Below, one piece after another: positions 34,634-44,472 of a stretch of 64,000 nt of DNA (its first letter is position 1; the number at the start of each line of letters is the position of its first letter). The position numbers were made by a program, and so were the translations under genes. The DNA is from AP-15 sp963750195 (GTDB lineage: Bacteria; Pseudomonadota; Alphaproteobacteria; ATCC43930; CGMCC-115725), in contig CAVVPS010000019.1 of assembly GCA_963750195.1 (NCBI GenBank), positions 124,001 through 188,000 on the forward strand. Direction: 5' to 3'. A model generated the notes under the pieces. That model ran no database searches. It was given only the letters and a program-made list of their open reading frames with translations, and was not told where the DNA came from.

Positions 34634-36713
34634 TTATTGACCGAAGATGCCCTTGAGCACGCCGGCGGCGTCTCGGCCGACGCTCTTGAGACCCTGGCCG
34701 ACACCTTCGAGGTTCTTGCCGACGCTGCCGCCGGCGGATTTGAGAATGGCGAGCGCATTGCCCGGTGATTGCGTCAGCATGGCGCTCAGATCGGGCTGGT
34801 AGCTCAGATTGTCCCAGGTGCCGCTGACCTGGATCGGCACTGCGATCCCCGCCGCGAGCTGCAGGCTCAGCCTGTAGTTCACCACGCGCGTCCGCAAATC
34901 GACGATGCCGGCGCCGGTCAATGGAAGCGCGCCTAACTGGAGCCGCAGATCGTTGTTGCGCAACAGGCCGTTGGTGACCGCGCAAGTTGCCGTCAGCGTG
35001 CCGAAATTGGTGACGTTGCCGCCGCCGGTCAGGCTCTTCGCCGCGTCCGTGACGAGCGCCAGCGGACCGATCTGCGTTGATCTGGCCGTGGGCGAGAAGG
35101 TTGAGCGCGCCGGTGACGTTGAGCGAGTTGATCAGGTCGCGCTCGATCTTCGCCGTGCTCTGGGCGAGCGCCGGCAGGTTGACCCCCTTGATCTGCCCAT
35201 TGGCGAGGTTGATCGCACCCGTGCCGGAGAGCGTGCCGATCAAGTCGCTCTGGCTGTTGCCGCGGGCGGTGACGGCGATGTCGAGATTGCCGGCGCCGGT
35301 CAGCCGATCAATGCCGATCGCCGCCTGCGCCAGGGGCTGGATCTGCACCTGCCTCAGAGCGGCGTCGAGCCCGATGGTCGGCACGGCGCCGCCGCCGTCG
35401 ACCGTCACGCTGCCGTGGCCATTGCCGCGATAGAGCGCCATCCGGCTCAAATCGGCGGTGAGCCGGGCGTCCTTGATGTGGATGCCGACGGCACTCGCGC
35501 CGATCTGGAATTGACGGTAGACGATGCCGCCGACCTTGAGGTCGAAATCGACATCGGCGAGCTTGAGCGCCGACAAATCGATAGACACATCGCTCCGGCC
35601 ATTTTGCGCCGCCGCCGAAGATGTGGGCGCGGGACGGCCCGCCGGCGCGCCGAGCGGTGTGGTCGATGCCGTCTGAGGCGACAGGTAAGGGTTGAGGTCG
35701 AGCCTGTCGACATTGAGCGCGCCGGCGACCGCGGGCCGCGCCCCAGCGTTGTCGACCGATACCGAGCCCTTGGCCCTGATGGCGTCGAGCGAAATATCCG
35801 CGTCCTTGAAGCTGGTCGTCGTCCCGGCGATCGCGAGCGTGCCCTTCAGCGCGAATGGACCCAGGCCGTCGCCGCTCAGGGCGATCGGCGATCCCGCCCA
35901 TTGCGCCAGCCGGCGTAGCGATGTGGTCTCGAGATCGATCGCGCCATCGAGCTTTAACGACGGCGAACCCATGACCCGGCCCGCGAAGTTGAGCGTCAGC
36001 GGAGCGGCGGCGAGCTTGATCCCGACCTGGCTCTCGGCTCCGTAGAGGAGCGCGTGCGGCTTGTCGACGCTGACGGCGAACGTCACTGTCTCGCCGTTCC
36101 AGACCGCCGAGCCGTCGCTGATAAGGGCGCTGCCGAGGCTGCGCAGCGACAAGGTCATGTTGATGCCGTCGAGCCGCTCCGCCTTGCCGGTGCGCTGATC
36201 GAAATAGCTGATCTTGCCGTCGGAGAACTGCACTTTCCGAAGCGCGAGGCCGGAAATGCCGAACCCGCCGCCCACGGTTGCGGGCTGGGTATTACTGCCC
36301 ACCGGCGCGGCCGAGGGCGCCGCCATTGGCCCGAACACCCAGTTGGGATGTCCCGCCTTGTCCACCTCGAGCGCGATCACCGGCCGGACCAGAACCAGCC
36401 GGTTCACTACAATCCTGCGGTGGAGCAGGGGCCACAGCTGCACCTGCAGCCGCAGCCGCTTCAACACGACCATGTCAGGCGTGTCAGCGCCCGGCATATT
36501 GGCAAACGAGACATCGTTCGCGTCGAGCGCCAGCACCGGCAGCACCGACAATCTCACCGGCCCGGCGATCTTGAGCTCGCGCCCCGTCGCCTGTTTGACC
36601 AGCGCGGCGACGCGCGCGCTATAAACCTCGACCGGGACAGCGAACGGAATGATCACAGCCGCGGCGACGAGGAGAACGACGAGCACCCCGAGGCCGACGA
36701 GCAGTTTCCGCAT
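34634..36713 (-). pseudogene. AsmA-family protein, one frameshift
   Basis: Reconstructed length is about 690 residues. A signal anchor (LLVGLGVLVVLLVAAAVIIPFAVPV) precedes the AsmA N-terminal domain (ATGRELKIAGPVRLSVLPVLALDANDVSFAN, LQVQLWPLLHRRIVVNRLVLVRP). A long beta-rich groove domain follows. An indel near 35075 moves the C-terminal part (NGLLRNNDLRLQLGALPLTGAGIVDLRTRVVNYRLSLQL … LKSAGGSVGKNLEGVGQ) to another frame ending at 34634. AsmA proteins are bridge-like lipid transporters or outer-membrane assembly helpers. It is convergent with the DUF336 gene. Confidence 0.87.
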
Positions 36714-36937
36714 CGAGCGCCTCCCCAGCGGCGACGAGCACCAGCGAAGGCCGCCGCCTCAGCCTATTTAAGCACTCCAACCCACAAAAAAGCCGGCACC
36801 TTTATCCGCATCCCGCCTCAACGCGCTCAAGATAGCGCCCGAAGCACCGCTGCCGCTGGGGTGGGAGTGTTCCGACTATTGTCTATCTAATAGTCTGTGC
36901 CGCTCAGCCGTGGCCAGACGCTCGGGGAGGGGGTCCG

Positions 36938-37408
36938 GTGGGAGACGAGCCGATCGTTGCGGGCCAGCGGATCGATCTGCTCGAACTGGAGCTCGTAACC
37001 GACGACTTGCCGGCCGGCTTCGAGACGCTGCGGGCCGAGGCGCTCGCCGAGGGGTTTCGCCAGGTCGAACGGCTCGCTGCCGAGTGGGCGTCGCGCACAA
37101 CGCGCTTCGACCGTGAAGGCGAAGCGCTGTTCGCCGCGCGCTTGAATGGCGTGCTCGCCGGAATCGGAGGTCTGACGATGGAGCCGGTTGTGCCGGGCGC
37201 ATTGCGCATGCGGCGGTTCTATGTCCGCCCGAAGTTTCGCCGCAGCGGCGTCGGCCGCAAGCTGGCGACGGCGCTGCTTGAGCAGAGAGGGCGGACCGGC
37301 CGGCTGATCACCCTGAACGCCGCCGCCGGGAGCATTCTGTTCTGGGAAGCTCTCGGCTTCAAACCCGACATGCGCGAGGGACACACGCACGTCCTGAACG
37401 GGCGATAG
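36938..37408 (+). CDS. GNAT-family N-acetyltransferase
   Basis: 156 residues. The acetyl-CoA-binding core is MRRFYVRPKFRRSGVGRKLATALLEQ (R-x-x-G-x-G/A variant), followed by RLITLNAAAGSILFWEALGF. An N-terminal part of about 60 residues is typical. The acceptor is unknown. GTG start at 36938, with GGGGAGGGGG before it. Convergent with the DUF1801 gene. Confidence 0.87.
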   Translation: MGDEPIVAGQRIDLLELELVTDDLPAGFETLRAEALAEGFRQVERLAAEWASRTTRFDREGEALFAARLNGVLAGIGGLTMEPVVPGALRMRRFYVRPKFRRSGVGRKLATALLEQRGRTGRLITLNAAAGSILFWEALGFKPDMREGHTHVLNGR

Positions 37409-37437
37409 CAAAGCTCGGCTTTGAGGGGAGGAATCCC

Positions 37438-37858
37438 TTAGGACTTCGCTTTCTTCGAAGGTTTTGACTTTCTAGAGCTGTTGAGGGCGACCGCCTGGCG
37501 AACGAGCGCCTTGAAGGCAAGCTCGTCAACTTCTTCGCCTTCGTGGATGTCGATCGCGCGGCGTACGTTTCCATCGAGGCTCGCGTTGAAGAGACTGGTC
37601 GGATCCATCAGAGACGCGCCCTTGGCGAAGGTAAGCTTCACGACATTCTTGTATGATTCGCCAGTGCAGATGATGCCGTCATGCGACCAAACCGGAGTGC
37701 CCATCCACTTCCACTCCTCGACGACGTCCGGGTCTGCTTCCTTGATCAGCTTGCGCATTCTGCTGAGAGTTTCCCCGCGCCAGTCTCCGAGTTCGGCGAT
37801 TCTTGTCGGAGATCAGCTCCGATGCCGACTGGCCTTGGCTCGCGCCCGAATTTTTCAT
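37438..37858 (-). pseudogene. DUF1801 (YdhG-like) protein, one frameshift
   Basis: The C-terminal part is MRKLIKEADPDVVEEWKWMGTPVWSHDGIICTGESYKNVVKLTFAKGASL and a Lys-rich tail (SSRKSKPSKKAKS), typical of DUF1801. Upstream, ATG 37858 opens MKNSGASQGQSASELISDK. An extra base near 37799 then breaks the link to IAELGDWRGETLSRM that would complete the N-terminus. An internal ATG (37758) could give a shortened product. The function of DUF1801 is poorly known; one member acts in iron or alkylation stress. Confidence 0.75.
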
Positions 37859-37930
37859 GTTCTGATCCTGGAAGTTCCAGGCTTCGCCGAGGCCTGCCGT
37901 CGCAGCTTGCGGAGGGGCTGATCGCCGCGG

Positions 37931-38308
37931 TTAGGCCGGGTGGGCCGCGTCCTTCGGCAGCAGCTCGGCGCGATAGGTCGGCCGCAGAATGTCGAGCTTC
38001 ATCGGCACCGGCGTTCCTAGCCACAGCGCATTCTTGCTGTGGTCATCGTAGGAGCTTTCGGTCAGCGGATGGACCAGCACGTCGAGGCCGTCGCGGTTCA
38101 GCATCAGCCAGGGCACGATGTTCTGGAATTCCTCGTTCTTGAAGATCACGTTGAACTGCGAGATCGGGTGCGGGCCGGCCGGCGCGTCGCTGAACCCGCC
38201 GGGCTCGACCGCGAATTTTCCGATGATCGTCTCGCGCAGCTTCGCGGCTTGGGGCTTGGTCTCGGCATTGTAATAGACGTGGGCGTGATAGCCCCGGTTT
38301 TCGGTCAT
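37931..38308 (-). CDS. DOPA 4,5-dioxygenase-family protein
   Basis: 125 residues. MTENRGYHAHVYYNAETKPQAAKLRETI opens with the conserved H-x-H-x-Y metal-binding segment. GPHPISQFNVIF and the His-containing VPWLMLNRDGLDVLVHPLTESSYDDHSKNALWLG complete the family pattern. Members cleave catechol-like rings. The ATG at 38308 is preferred over the upstream frame, which overlaps the VOC gene. It lies 62 bp after the VOC gene and probably shares its operon and LysR control. Confidence 0.87.
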   Translation of the reverse strand: MTENRGYHAHVYYNAETKPQAAKLRETIIGKFAVEPGGFSDAPAGPHPISQFNVIFKNEEFQNIVPWLMLNRDGLDVLVHPLTESSYDDHSKNALWLGTPVPMKLDILRPTYRAELLPKDAAHPA

Positions 38309-38370
38309 CTCTGGTTCTCCTGATGATGTTGGGTGATAGTGCAAGGGCGGCGCGCCGAAGCTGGTCGGCG

Positions 38371-38916
38371 TCACGCTTCGAGCTTGGCCGCGATCTTCTT
38401 GCCGATCTCGGTCCGCCACTCCTCGATCGGCTTGAACCCCTCGCGGTCCCGGCAATAGGCCTCGGTCTCGCGGAACAGATCGTCCTCGGGTTTGTCGAGG
38501 TCGATCTTGAAGCCCAAGGGCTGCGGCACATACCACGGCGTGTCGCAGAACATCTCGATGCGGTTGCCTTCGGGATCCTGGAAATAGACCGACCAGGCAT
38601 TGCCGTGGCAGATCGGGCTGATGCCCTCGCAGCCGGCGGCGCGCACCTTGCGGAACGCCTTTTGCACCTGGGCGAGGGTGCCGACATTGAACGACACCTG
38701 CTGCACCATCGGCACTTCGGCGTCGGTGGTGCGGCCGCGCACCAGCACGACCTGGTGATGGTCGCTGGGGTTGCGCGAGAGGAAGGTGATGCGGCCGTCC
38801 TCGGCGCCGTCGCTGACCACAAAGCCGAGCACATTGCTGTAGAAGTCGATCATCTTCGGCACGTCATGCACATAAAGCCCGACATGGCTGAGGCGCGGCG
38901 CGGTGTCTTGCGGCAT
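38371..38916 (-). CDS. VOC-family (glyoxalase/dioxygenase-like) protein
   Basis: 181 residues. PRLSHVGLYVHDVPKMIDFYSNVLGF holds the first metal His. VVLVRGRTTDAEVPMVQQVSFNV and WSVYFQDPEGNRIEMFCDTPWY hold the rest, including the C-terminal Glu. It resembles extradiol dioxygenase-type VOC proteins. First gene of an operon with the DOPA-dioxygenase-like gene. A 23-bp dyad and the LysR gene lie directly upstream. Confidence 0.88.
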   Translation of the reverse strand: MPQDTAPRLSHVGLYVHDVPKMIDFYSNVLGFVVSDGAEDGRITFLSRNPSDHHQVVLVRGRTTDAEVPMVQQVSFNVGTLAQVQKAFRKVRAAGCEGISPICHGNAWSVYFQDPEGNRIEMFCDTPWYVPQPLGFKIDLDKPEDDLFRETEAYCRDREGFKPIEEWRTEIGKKIAAKLEA

Positions 38917-38970
38917 GGCTGGTTGCTCCCGATCGGGTTGTTCGCTGTTGCTATAAGATAGGATCAGCGG

Positions 38971-38993
38971 CCATCTATCAAATCGATAGATGG
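38971..38993. promoter_or_regulatory. LysR-type operator dyad
   Basis: CCATCTATC and GATAGATGG form a perfect 9-bp inverted repeat with a 5-bp spacer. It lies in the divergent spacer between the VOC operon and the LysR gene. Its A/T-centred symmetry fits a LysR recognition site controlling both directions. Confidence 0.7.
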
Positions 38994-39012
38994 TATGCTA
39001 TTCATTCGCAGC

Positions 39013-39912
39013 ATGGATATTCGCGCGGTCGACCTCAACCTGCTCAAAGCCTTCGACGCGCTGACCAACGAGCGCGCCGTGACCCGCGCCGCCGGCCGGA
39101 TCGGCCTGTCGCAGCCGGCGATGAGCCACGCGTTGTCACGCCTGCGCGACCTGTTTGCCGACGATCTGTTCGTCCGCACCCCGACCGGCATGGAGCCGAC
39201 CGCCCGCGCCCGCGAGATCGCGCCGCTGGTCGCCGCCGCGATCGAGCATATCGAGGCGGCGCTCAACCTCGGCATCGGCTTTGATCCGGCAAAGAGCGCC
39301 GGCATCTTCACCGCCGGCATGGCCGAATATGCCGAGGTGGCCTTGGTCGGGCGCCTCGCCGCGGCCTTTGCCGATCAGGCTCCCAGGGCAACCCTGCGCC
39401 TGACGCCGTTGACCGGCGCCGATGCCGCTGAGCAGCTCGACCGCGGCGCGATCGATGTCGCCGTCGCCCATCTCAACACCTTGCCGGCGCACATCGAGTC
39501 GATCGTGCTGTTGCGCGACCCGTTTGTCGTCGTTGCCCGCCGCGGCCATCCGATCGCCGGCCAACAACTGTCGCTCGAGGCCTACGCGGCGCTCAACCAC
39601 ATCCTGGTCTCGCCGCGCGGCAATACCAGCGGCGCGCTCGACCGTATTCTGGTGGATTTCGGGCTGCGCCGCCGCATCGCGCTGTTGGTCGCCACATATC
39701 TGGCATTGCCGGTGGCCCTCGCCGCATCCGATCTCGTCGCCACCGTGCCGAGCCGGACCGCGCGCCAGATCGCCGCCACCGCCGAAATCGAAATCATGCC
39801 GTTGCCGCTCGATTTCTCGATGACCGTGACGATGGCCTGGCACCGCCGCGCCGCCAGCGAGCCCGCGCAAGCCTGGTTCCGGGCGCTGCTGATCGAAGCG
39901 GCGAGCGATTGA
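39013..39912 (+). CDS. LysR-family transcriptional regulator
   Basis: About 299 residues. The N-terminal winged helix is DIRAVDLNLLKAFDALTNERAVTRAAGRIGLSQPAMSHALSRLRDLFADDLFVRTPTGMEPTARA. The co-inducer domain resembles NodD/NahR-type members (ERGAIDVAVAHL-like, ILVSPRGNTSGALD). Starts at 39013 (MDIRAVDLN) or 38995 (MLFIRSMDI) are possible; the later one leaves room for the operator. It probably regulates the divergent VOC/DOPA-dioxygenase operon. Confidence 0.9.
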   Translation: MDIRAVDLNLLKAFDALTNERAVTRAAGRIGLSQPAMSHALSRLRDLFADDLFVRTPTGMEPTARAREIAPLVAAAIEHIEAALNLGIGFDPAKSAGIFTAGMAEYAEVALVGRLAAAFADQAPRATLRLTPLTGADAAEQLDRGAIDVAVAHLNTLPAHIESIVLLRDPFVVVARRGHPIAGQQLSLEAYAALNHILVSPRGNTSGALDRILVDFGLRRRIALLVATYLALPVALAASDLVATVPSRTARQIAATAEIEIMPLPLDFSMTVTMAWHRRAASEPAQAWFRALLIEAASD

Positions 39913-40448
39913 GCGGGCGTCACCGAGCTTGCCCGTCGGATAGCCGAGTTAAAAATCGCTTTTACAGGATCAATCTGTTGGAGAGCGTCAACTGGACTTG
40001 GGGTCTATCGCTGATCGCCCTGACCATCGCAATCCACGCGACGGGGGTGGTGATGATGTCCTTCGTGGGGTTCCGGTTCAAGGTACGGCTGGAGACCCGG
40101 AAGCTTGGTTTACGTCATGTGATCCCGATAGTGATTGGCGTGGTCGGAACGGTCGGCCTGCTGCTGGCCGTGCTACACGGGATAGAGGCCGCGATCTGGG
40201 CGGCGGCGTATGTGTGGCTTGGTGCGCTCGACACCCCTAAAGATGCAATCCTCTATTCCCTCGACTCGATGACCACGCGAGGCGCATCGGGACTGACGCT
40301 GGAACGGCACTGGCAGATGATGGGCGCGCTGGAGGCGGCTGGCGGCATGCTGCTGTTTGGTATCAGCACGGCCTACATTTTCGCGGTGATGCAGGTGTAC
40401 TGGCCGATGCTCTCCGAGCTTTTCGTGACCCGCCGTCATCCACGATGA
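39909..40448 (+). CDS. Small membrane protein with a two-TM channel-like pattern
   Basis: Up to 179 residues with about four hydrophobic segments. Between the second and third lies AILYSLDSMTTRGASGLTLERHWQMMGALEAAGGMLLFGIS, reminiscent of the pore loop of two-TM ion channels (S-x-T-T-x-G-x-S-G), though not a canonical K+ filter TVGYG. The start is uncertain: TTG 39909 overlaps the LysR stop, and a later start near the NLLESVNWTW segment is likely. Function unknown. Confidence 0.6.
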   Translation: MSGRHRACPSDSRVKNRFYRINLLESVNWTWGLSLIALTIAIHATGVVMMSFVGFRFKVRLETRKLGLRHVIPIVIGVVGTVGLLLAVLHGIEAAIWAAAYVWLGALDTPKDAILYSLDSMTTRGASGLTLERHWQMMGALEAAGGMLLFGISTAYIFAVMQVYWPMLSELFVTRRHPR

Positions 40449-40734
40449 AATTCTTCCGCGGCTCGAAAAATGCATAAAGCTACATTCTCAGAGGCAAGGT
40501 GAATGTCTTACGTGAAAATCTGCGTCAATTTTCGCCATGAAGTGTTTCCACCACGCCGTCCGACGTCCGGACGGGTCGCGCGAAGAGGCGGTGTCCCACA
40601 AGGGCGATCTCGAGTGCGCGCCTCGATCATTTGATGTGCCGCCGCCTGGCTCAAAGCGAACTCGGAAAGGCGACCAGATCGGCCTTTTGAATGATCGCAT
40701 CAATTCTGTCTTCGGCACGGGCGAAAACCGTCGT

Positions 40735-43030
40735 TCATGCCGCCTCCGCCAAGCTGTGGTAGATTTCGTCCTCTTGGGCGAAGTGTAGCCGGAGGATCGC
40801 ATCCAGTCCGTGAAGCACCCTTAGTATTTCGCCGAGGGTTTTCGGATCGGGGCCTTCTTGCCGCAAGTCGCCGGCCATTCGTTGTAGCAGGCGAGACAAA
40901 TAGCGGATCTCCCGGTGCGCGCGAACTCATCGCCGCCATCGGGTCATCCCCGCCGATCAGCCGCGCCACGGTTGGATAAACTCGGGCGTCATCCTGGTCT
41001 TCGTGCGGGATCAGCTGCTTCTGCAAAAGTTCATTGAGACGCGCCAGCTCCCCCGCCACTTCATGGACGGGAACGCTCGCGAGCCGATCGGCCGTGGCTC
41101 GGACCTGCTCGAGTATGGGCTGAAGCTCGCCGTGTTCGGTCTTGAGAGCGTCGTACTCCGCGGGCGAGAGCGCCGCCCGGCCCTCTCGAGGGCCGCGAAC
41201 ATGAAGAGCGCGCAGCGCGTTCAGGATGACAGCAACGTCAATCGCTTCTTGAAGAACGGCCCCAGCCAATGGCGGCAGATAACCGAATGCCGCAAAGCCC
41301 ATTGCTACGACAGACAGTCCCATCCCTGCCATAACGCTCTCGATTGCGATCGCGCGCGAGCGATGGGCAATCCGCAGCGCTTCCGCGAGGCGGTCCAGGC
41401 GATCGACAAGGAGCACTACCCCCGCTGCCTCCGATGAGGCCGCCGCGCCGCGTTCGCCCATTGCGACACCGACATCGGCTGCGGCCAATGCGGGCGCGTC
41501 ATTGACCCCGTCGCCGACCATGATCGTCGAGCCGGCGGCGTGCGAGGCCTTGATGGCGGCCAATTTGTCCTGCGGCTGCTGTTCGGCCAGCACGTCATCG
41601 ACACCCAGGAGCGAGCCGATGGTCTCGGCCACATCACGGCGATCGCCGGTTAGCATGACGATGCGTTCGACGCCGGCCTTGCGCATTAGCCGCAGCGCCC
41701 GCGGCGTCTCCAGGCGGATCTCGTCAACGAGCAGCAAAGCTCCGGCGATGGCCCCATCGACGGCCACGAATACGCCGGTCGCCCCGTCGTAACCCGTGCG
41801 CCGAAGAAATTCCTCACTCCAATCGGCCGCAGCCGCAGATAGCGATACGAATGAGAAGCTGCCGATCGCGACCCGCCGGTCGTCTACGACCCCGGTCAGC
41901 CCGGCGCCCGGTTGTTCCTCGACGTTCGAAGGCAGCGACAATGTCAAGCCGCGCTCGCGTGCCGCCGAAACAATGGCCTGCGCGATCACGTGCTGGGACA
42001 TCTGGTCGAGCGACGCGGCAAGGCGCAACAGCTCCGTGGCGCCTAGCTTCACGCCGGTCTCAATGGCGATGAGGCGGGCGCGTCCACCCGTCAGGGTCCC
42101 GGTTTTGTCAAAGAACAGGGTTTTCGCCTGAGCGAGCTTCTCGAGCACGCCGCCGCCCTTGATCAGAACGCCGCGCTTGGCGCAACGCGACATGCCGGCG
42201 ACGATCGCCACGGGAACGGCCAAAATCAGCGGACATGGCGTCGCCACGACCAGCACCGCCAGCCCGCGCACCGGGTCGCCGGCGGCGATCCACGCCGCCG
42301 CAGCCACCGCCAGCGTCACGGGCACAAACAGAAGGGCATACCGGTCGGCGAGACGCGCCGAGGGCGCCTTGGACCGGTGTGCCGCCTCGACCAACCGGAT
42401 GATGCCGGCAAATGTGCTGTCGGCGGCGGCGGTGGTGGCGATCATGGCGAACGGCGTCGCCGCGTTCACGGCGCCGCTTCGCACCCCCTCGCCCGAGTTC
42501 CGCCGGACCGGCAACGGCTCACCCGTAAGCGGCAACTCGTCGAGCACGGCGGTCCCGCTCGAGACCGCTCCATCCGTCGGGACCGCTTCGCCGGCACGGA
42601 CCAGCAGGCGATCCCCCGGCTTGACGCGGTCGAGCGGGATCTGGACCAGCTCTTCGCCGTCATAGCGGTTTGCGGTACGGGGCGACCGACCGAGCAATGC
42701 CGACATTTCGCGGCGGGCGCGTTCCTCGGCGAAGGTTTCCAGGCCGGCTCCGCTCGCCAGCATCAGCCCGATGACCGCGCCCGTCAGATACTCGCCCAAA
42801 GCCATCGCTCCGCCCATCGACAGCAATGCGATCAGGTCGAGGCCCGCTTCACGCCGCAGGACAGCGCGGGCAATGCCGACAACGACGGCCGACAGGACCG
42901 GCGCCGCGCTGACGATCCAGATCCAATCGGCCCATTTAGGCTCCCCGATCATCCACCCGACAATTCCGCCAATCAGCCCGGCCGCTGAAACGGCGAGCAG
43001 CAACAGGTTTGTGGTGCGACGGAGGTTCAT
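40735..43030 (-). pseudogene. P1B-type heavy-metal ATPase with C-terminal hemerythrin-like domain, frameshift near the end
   Basis: About 765 residues if repaired. The transport core is complete: ATPCPLILAVPVA (TPCP in the metal-binding helix, residues 264–267, instead of CPC), DKTGTLTGG (phosphorylated Asp 308), TGEPLPV (actuator TGE) and MVGDGVNDAPALAAADVGVAMG. No N-terminal metal-binding domain is seen. After the last helices a domain of about 140 residues includes LIPHEDQDDARVYPTVA. Beyond a GC-dinucleotide slip near 40918 it continues AHREIRYLSRLLQRM and HFAQEDEIYHSLAEAA, an HHE/hemerythrin-like helical bundle. The transporter part is intact. The exported metal is unknown (Zn/Cd/Pb/Co class). 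Confidence 0.88.
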
Positions 43031-43169
43031 CGGTCAGCAAACACCGGTACGGACTGAATGCCGGGCGCTTAGCCGCCCCGGGTCACCAAGGCAATTCAGG
43101 CAGGCAGGACGGATGCCATGATGGTTCTTGCCGAAAGTCGAAATTGAATAGTGCGCTCCCTGGCTGCAG

Positions 43170-43718
43170 CTACATCATTCCCATCGGGCTCAGCATAAGC
43201 TGGTCTGCGGCTTTCTTCTGCTCATCGGTGAACGCGGCATAGAGGGGATCGACGGCGGTCTTCAATTTCCGCAAAGCCTCGAGATGCGCCGTCATCATCC
43301 TTTCGCGGATCGCGAGCTTCTCCGGAAGCGTCACTGACTGGTTCATCCCAGTCACGCCGCCGTGCATCATGCTTCCCATCGCCTTCGCGTTGTCGCGGAC
43401 GGCTTGGGCGAAATTGTCCCAGAGCGGCAGCTGCGCGTCGGTGATCTTGAGTTCGGTTTTCAGAAACGCCAACCGTCCTTCGACATGCTCGGACATGGCG
43501 GTGGCCATCATCGCCATATGGTCCATGCCACCCTGGCCCATCATCATCCGCATCGTGCTCGGCATGCCGCCGGGCATTCCTTGTGCCATGCCGCTTGGCG
43601 GTGTGGCCGCAGGTCCCGCCGCGTTATCGGGATGATGCTGATCTTGCTGCGCGAGCACGGGTGCTGTTGCAAGAGCGAAGATCAAGGCGAAGAAGGCACA
43701 GGTCCGTCGTTGAAACAT
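43170..43718 (-). CDS. Spy/CpxP-like (LTXXQ) periplasmic protein, Met/His-rich
   Basis: 182 residues. The signal peptide is MFQRRTCAFFALIFALATAPVLA. A Met/His/Gly-rich region (GMAQGMPGGMPSTMRMMMGQ, DHMAMM) could bind Cu or Ag. The helical core has LKTELKITDAQLPLWDNFAQAVRDNA and YAAFTDEQKKAADQLMLSPMGMM, the LTxxQ-type motif being TDEQ. Such proteins are metal- or stress-linked periplasmic chaperones. It lies 140 bp upstream of, and in line with, the heavy-metal ATPase, which suggests joint metal resistance. The start at 43718 begins the signal peptide. Confidence 0.87.
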   Translation of the reverse strand: MFQRRTCAFFALIFALATAPVLAQQDQHHPDNAAGPAATPPSGMAQGMPGGMPSTMRMMMGQGGMDHMAMMATAMSEHVEGRLAFLKTELKITDAQLPLWDNFAQAVRDNAKAMGSMMHGGVTGMNQSVTLPEKLAIRERMMTAHLEALRKLKTAVDPLYAAFTDEQKKAADQLMLSPMGMM

Positions 43719-44041
43719 GCGATTCCGCTCTTTCCAAAGAAGAGAAGCGGCCATTTCGCCAGAAGAGGGCGAACTACCACTGACCCAAATCAAATTTGGG
43801 TGCGAAACCGGCATTCTGCCGTAAAGATGAATTATACAGCGTCGTTCTTCCCAATCTGTACGAAAGCCGTAAAGTATATGACAAGCCTATATAATTCTAC
43901 GAAAACGTGCAATGCTCCCGACGGGATGTGTCCTCGCAAAACCGCGGGAGCCTGGTCATGCCGTTACTGGCCGGCGCAGAAGGGTGGTCGGCGTGAGAAA
44001 TGGTAGCTGATATCTCGCTCACTGGGGCTCAAGCGCGCTTT

Positions 44042-44120
44042 GCCCGGACTTGATCCGGGCATCCACGTCTTCCTGTTGGCCGCCCAAAGCGTGGGAGCCG
44101 AGTCAAGCCGTAGGCTTGAC
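44042..44120. repeat. Pair of short hairpins, REP-like
   Basis: GCCCGGA-CTTGA-TCCGGGC (44042–44060) and GTCAAGCC-GTA-GGCTTGAC (44102–44120) are perfect stem–loops 41 bp apart. The gcccggacttgatccgggcatccacg word is a widely dispersed intergenic repeat in alphaproteobacteria. Confidence 0.7.
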
Positions 44121-44269
44121 CAGATCAAACCCCTATCCACGGGCGACGCGATCGGTTCGTTTCTCAGCCGAAAAAGGTTGCTCGCATTTTGCTGGAGCGG
44201 AGATTGTTTCTCTCGATTTTGTTGCTGTCGTGCTCGGCCATGCTGGGTCGATTTCCGGGCCGGACGGGC

Positions 44270-44452
44270 GTTCCCGATAATTCCCGGTTCGGCCGAATTA
44301 ATTCCCGTTGGGGAGCTGCAAATTCCCGTTTACGCGACGACGGGAATTCTCCCACAACGGCTTGATTCACGGCGATATTTTCCTGGGCGATCGGCGGTTT
44401 TGCGGCCGGAATCGACGAATTCCCGGTTTCTTTCCCGGTTCACGGGAATTTG
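44270..44452. repeat. Cluster of AATTCCCG / CGGGAATT words
   Basis: About eight copies of TTCCCG or its complement, mostly as AATTCCCG, occur within 183 bp at irregular spacing. No ORF or tRNA explains them. They may be decayed tandem repeats or clustered binding sites. Confidence 0.55.
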
Positions 44453-44472
44453 CCGCCGCCGCAACAGTGGCC

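Larger units (their letters stand above)
43719..44472. other. Gene-free stretch with REP-like and AATTCCCG repeats
   Basis: No coding sequence can be supported. The first 200 bp are AT-rich upstream DNA of the Spy-like gene. Then come two tight hairpins (44042–44120) and a dense cluster of TTCCCG/CGGGAA words (44270–44452). It looks like repeat-laden, degenerate intergenic DNA. Confidence 0.6.

Noticed and set aside
34905..35918. Plus-strand frames across 34905–36890
   Set aside because: Antisense to the AsmA gene, whose minus-strand signal anchor and AsmA motifs are clear.
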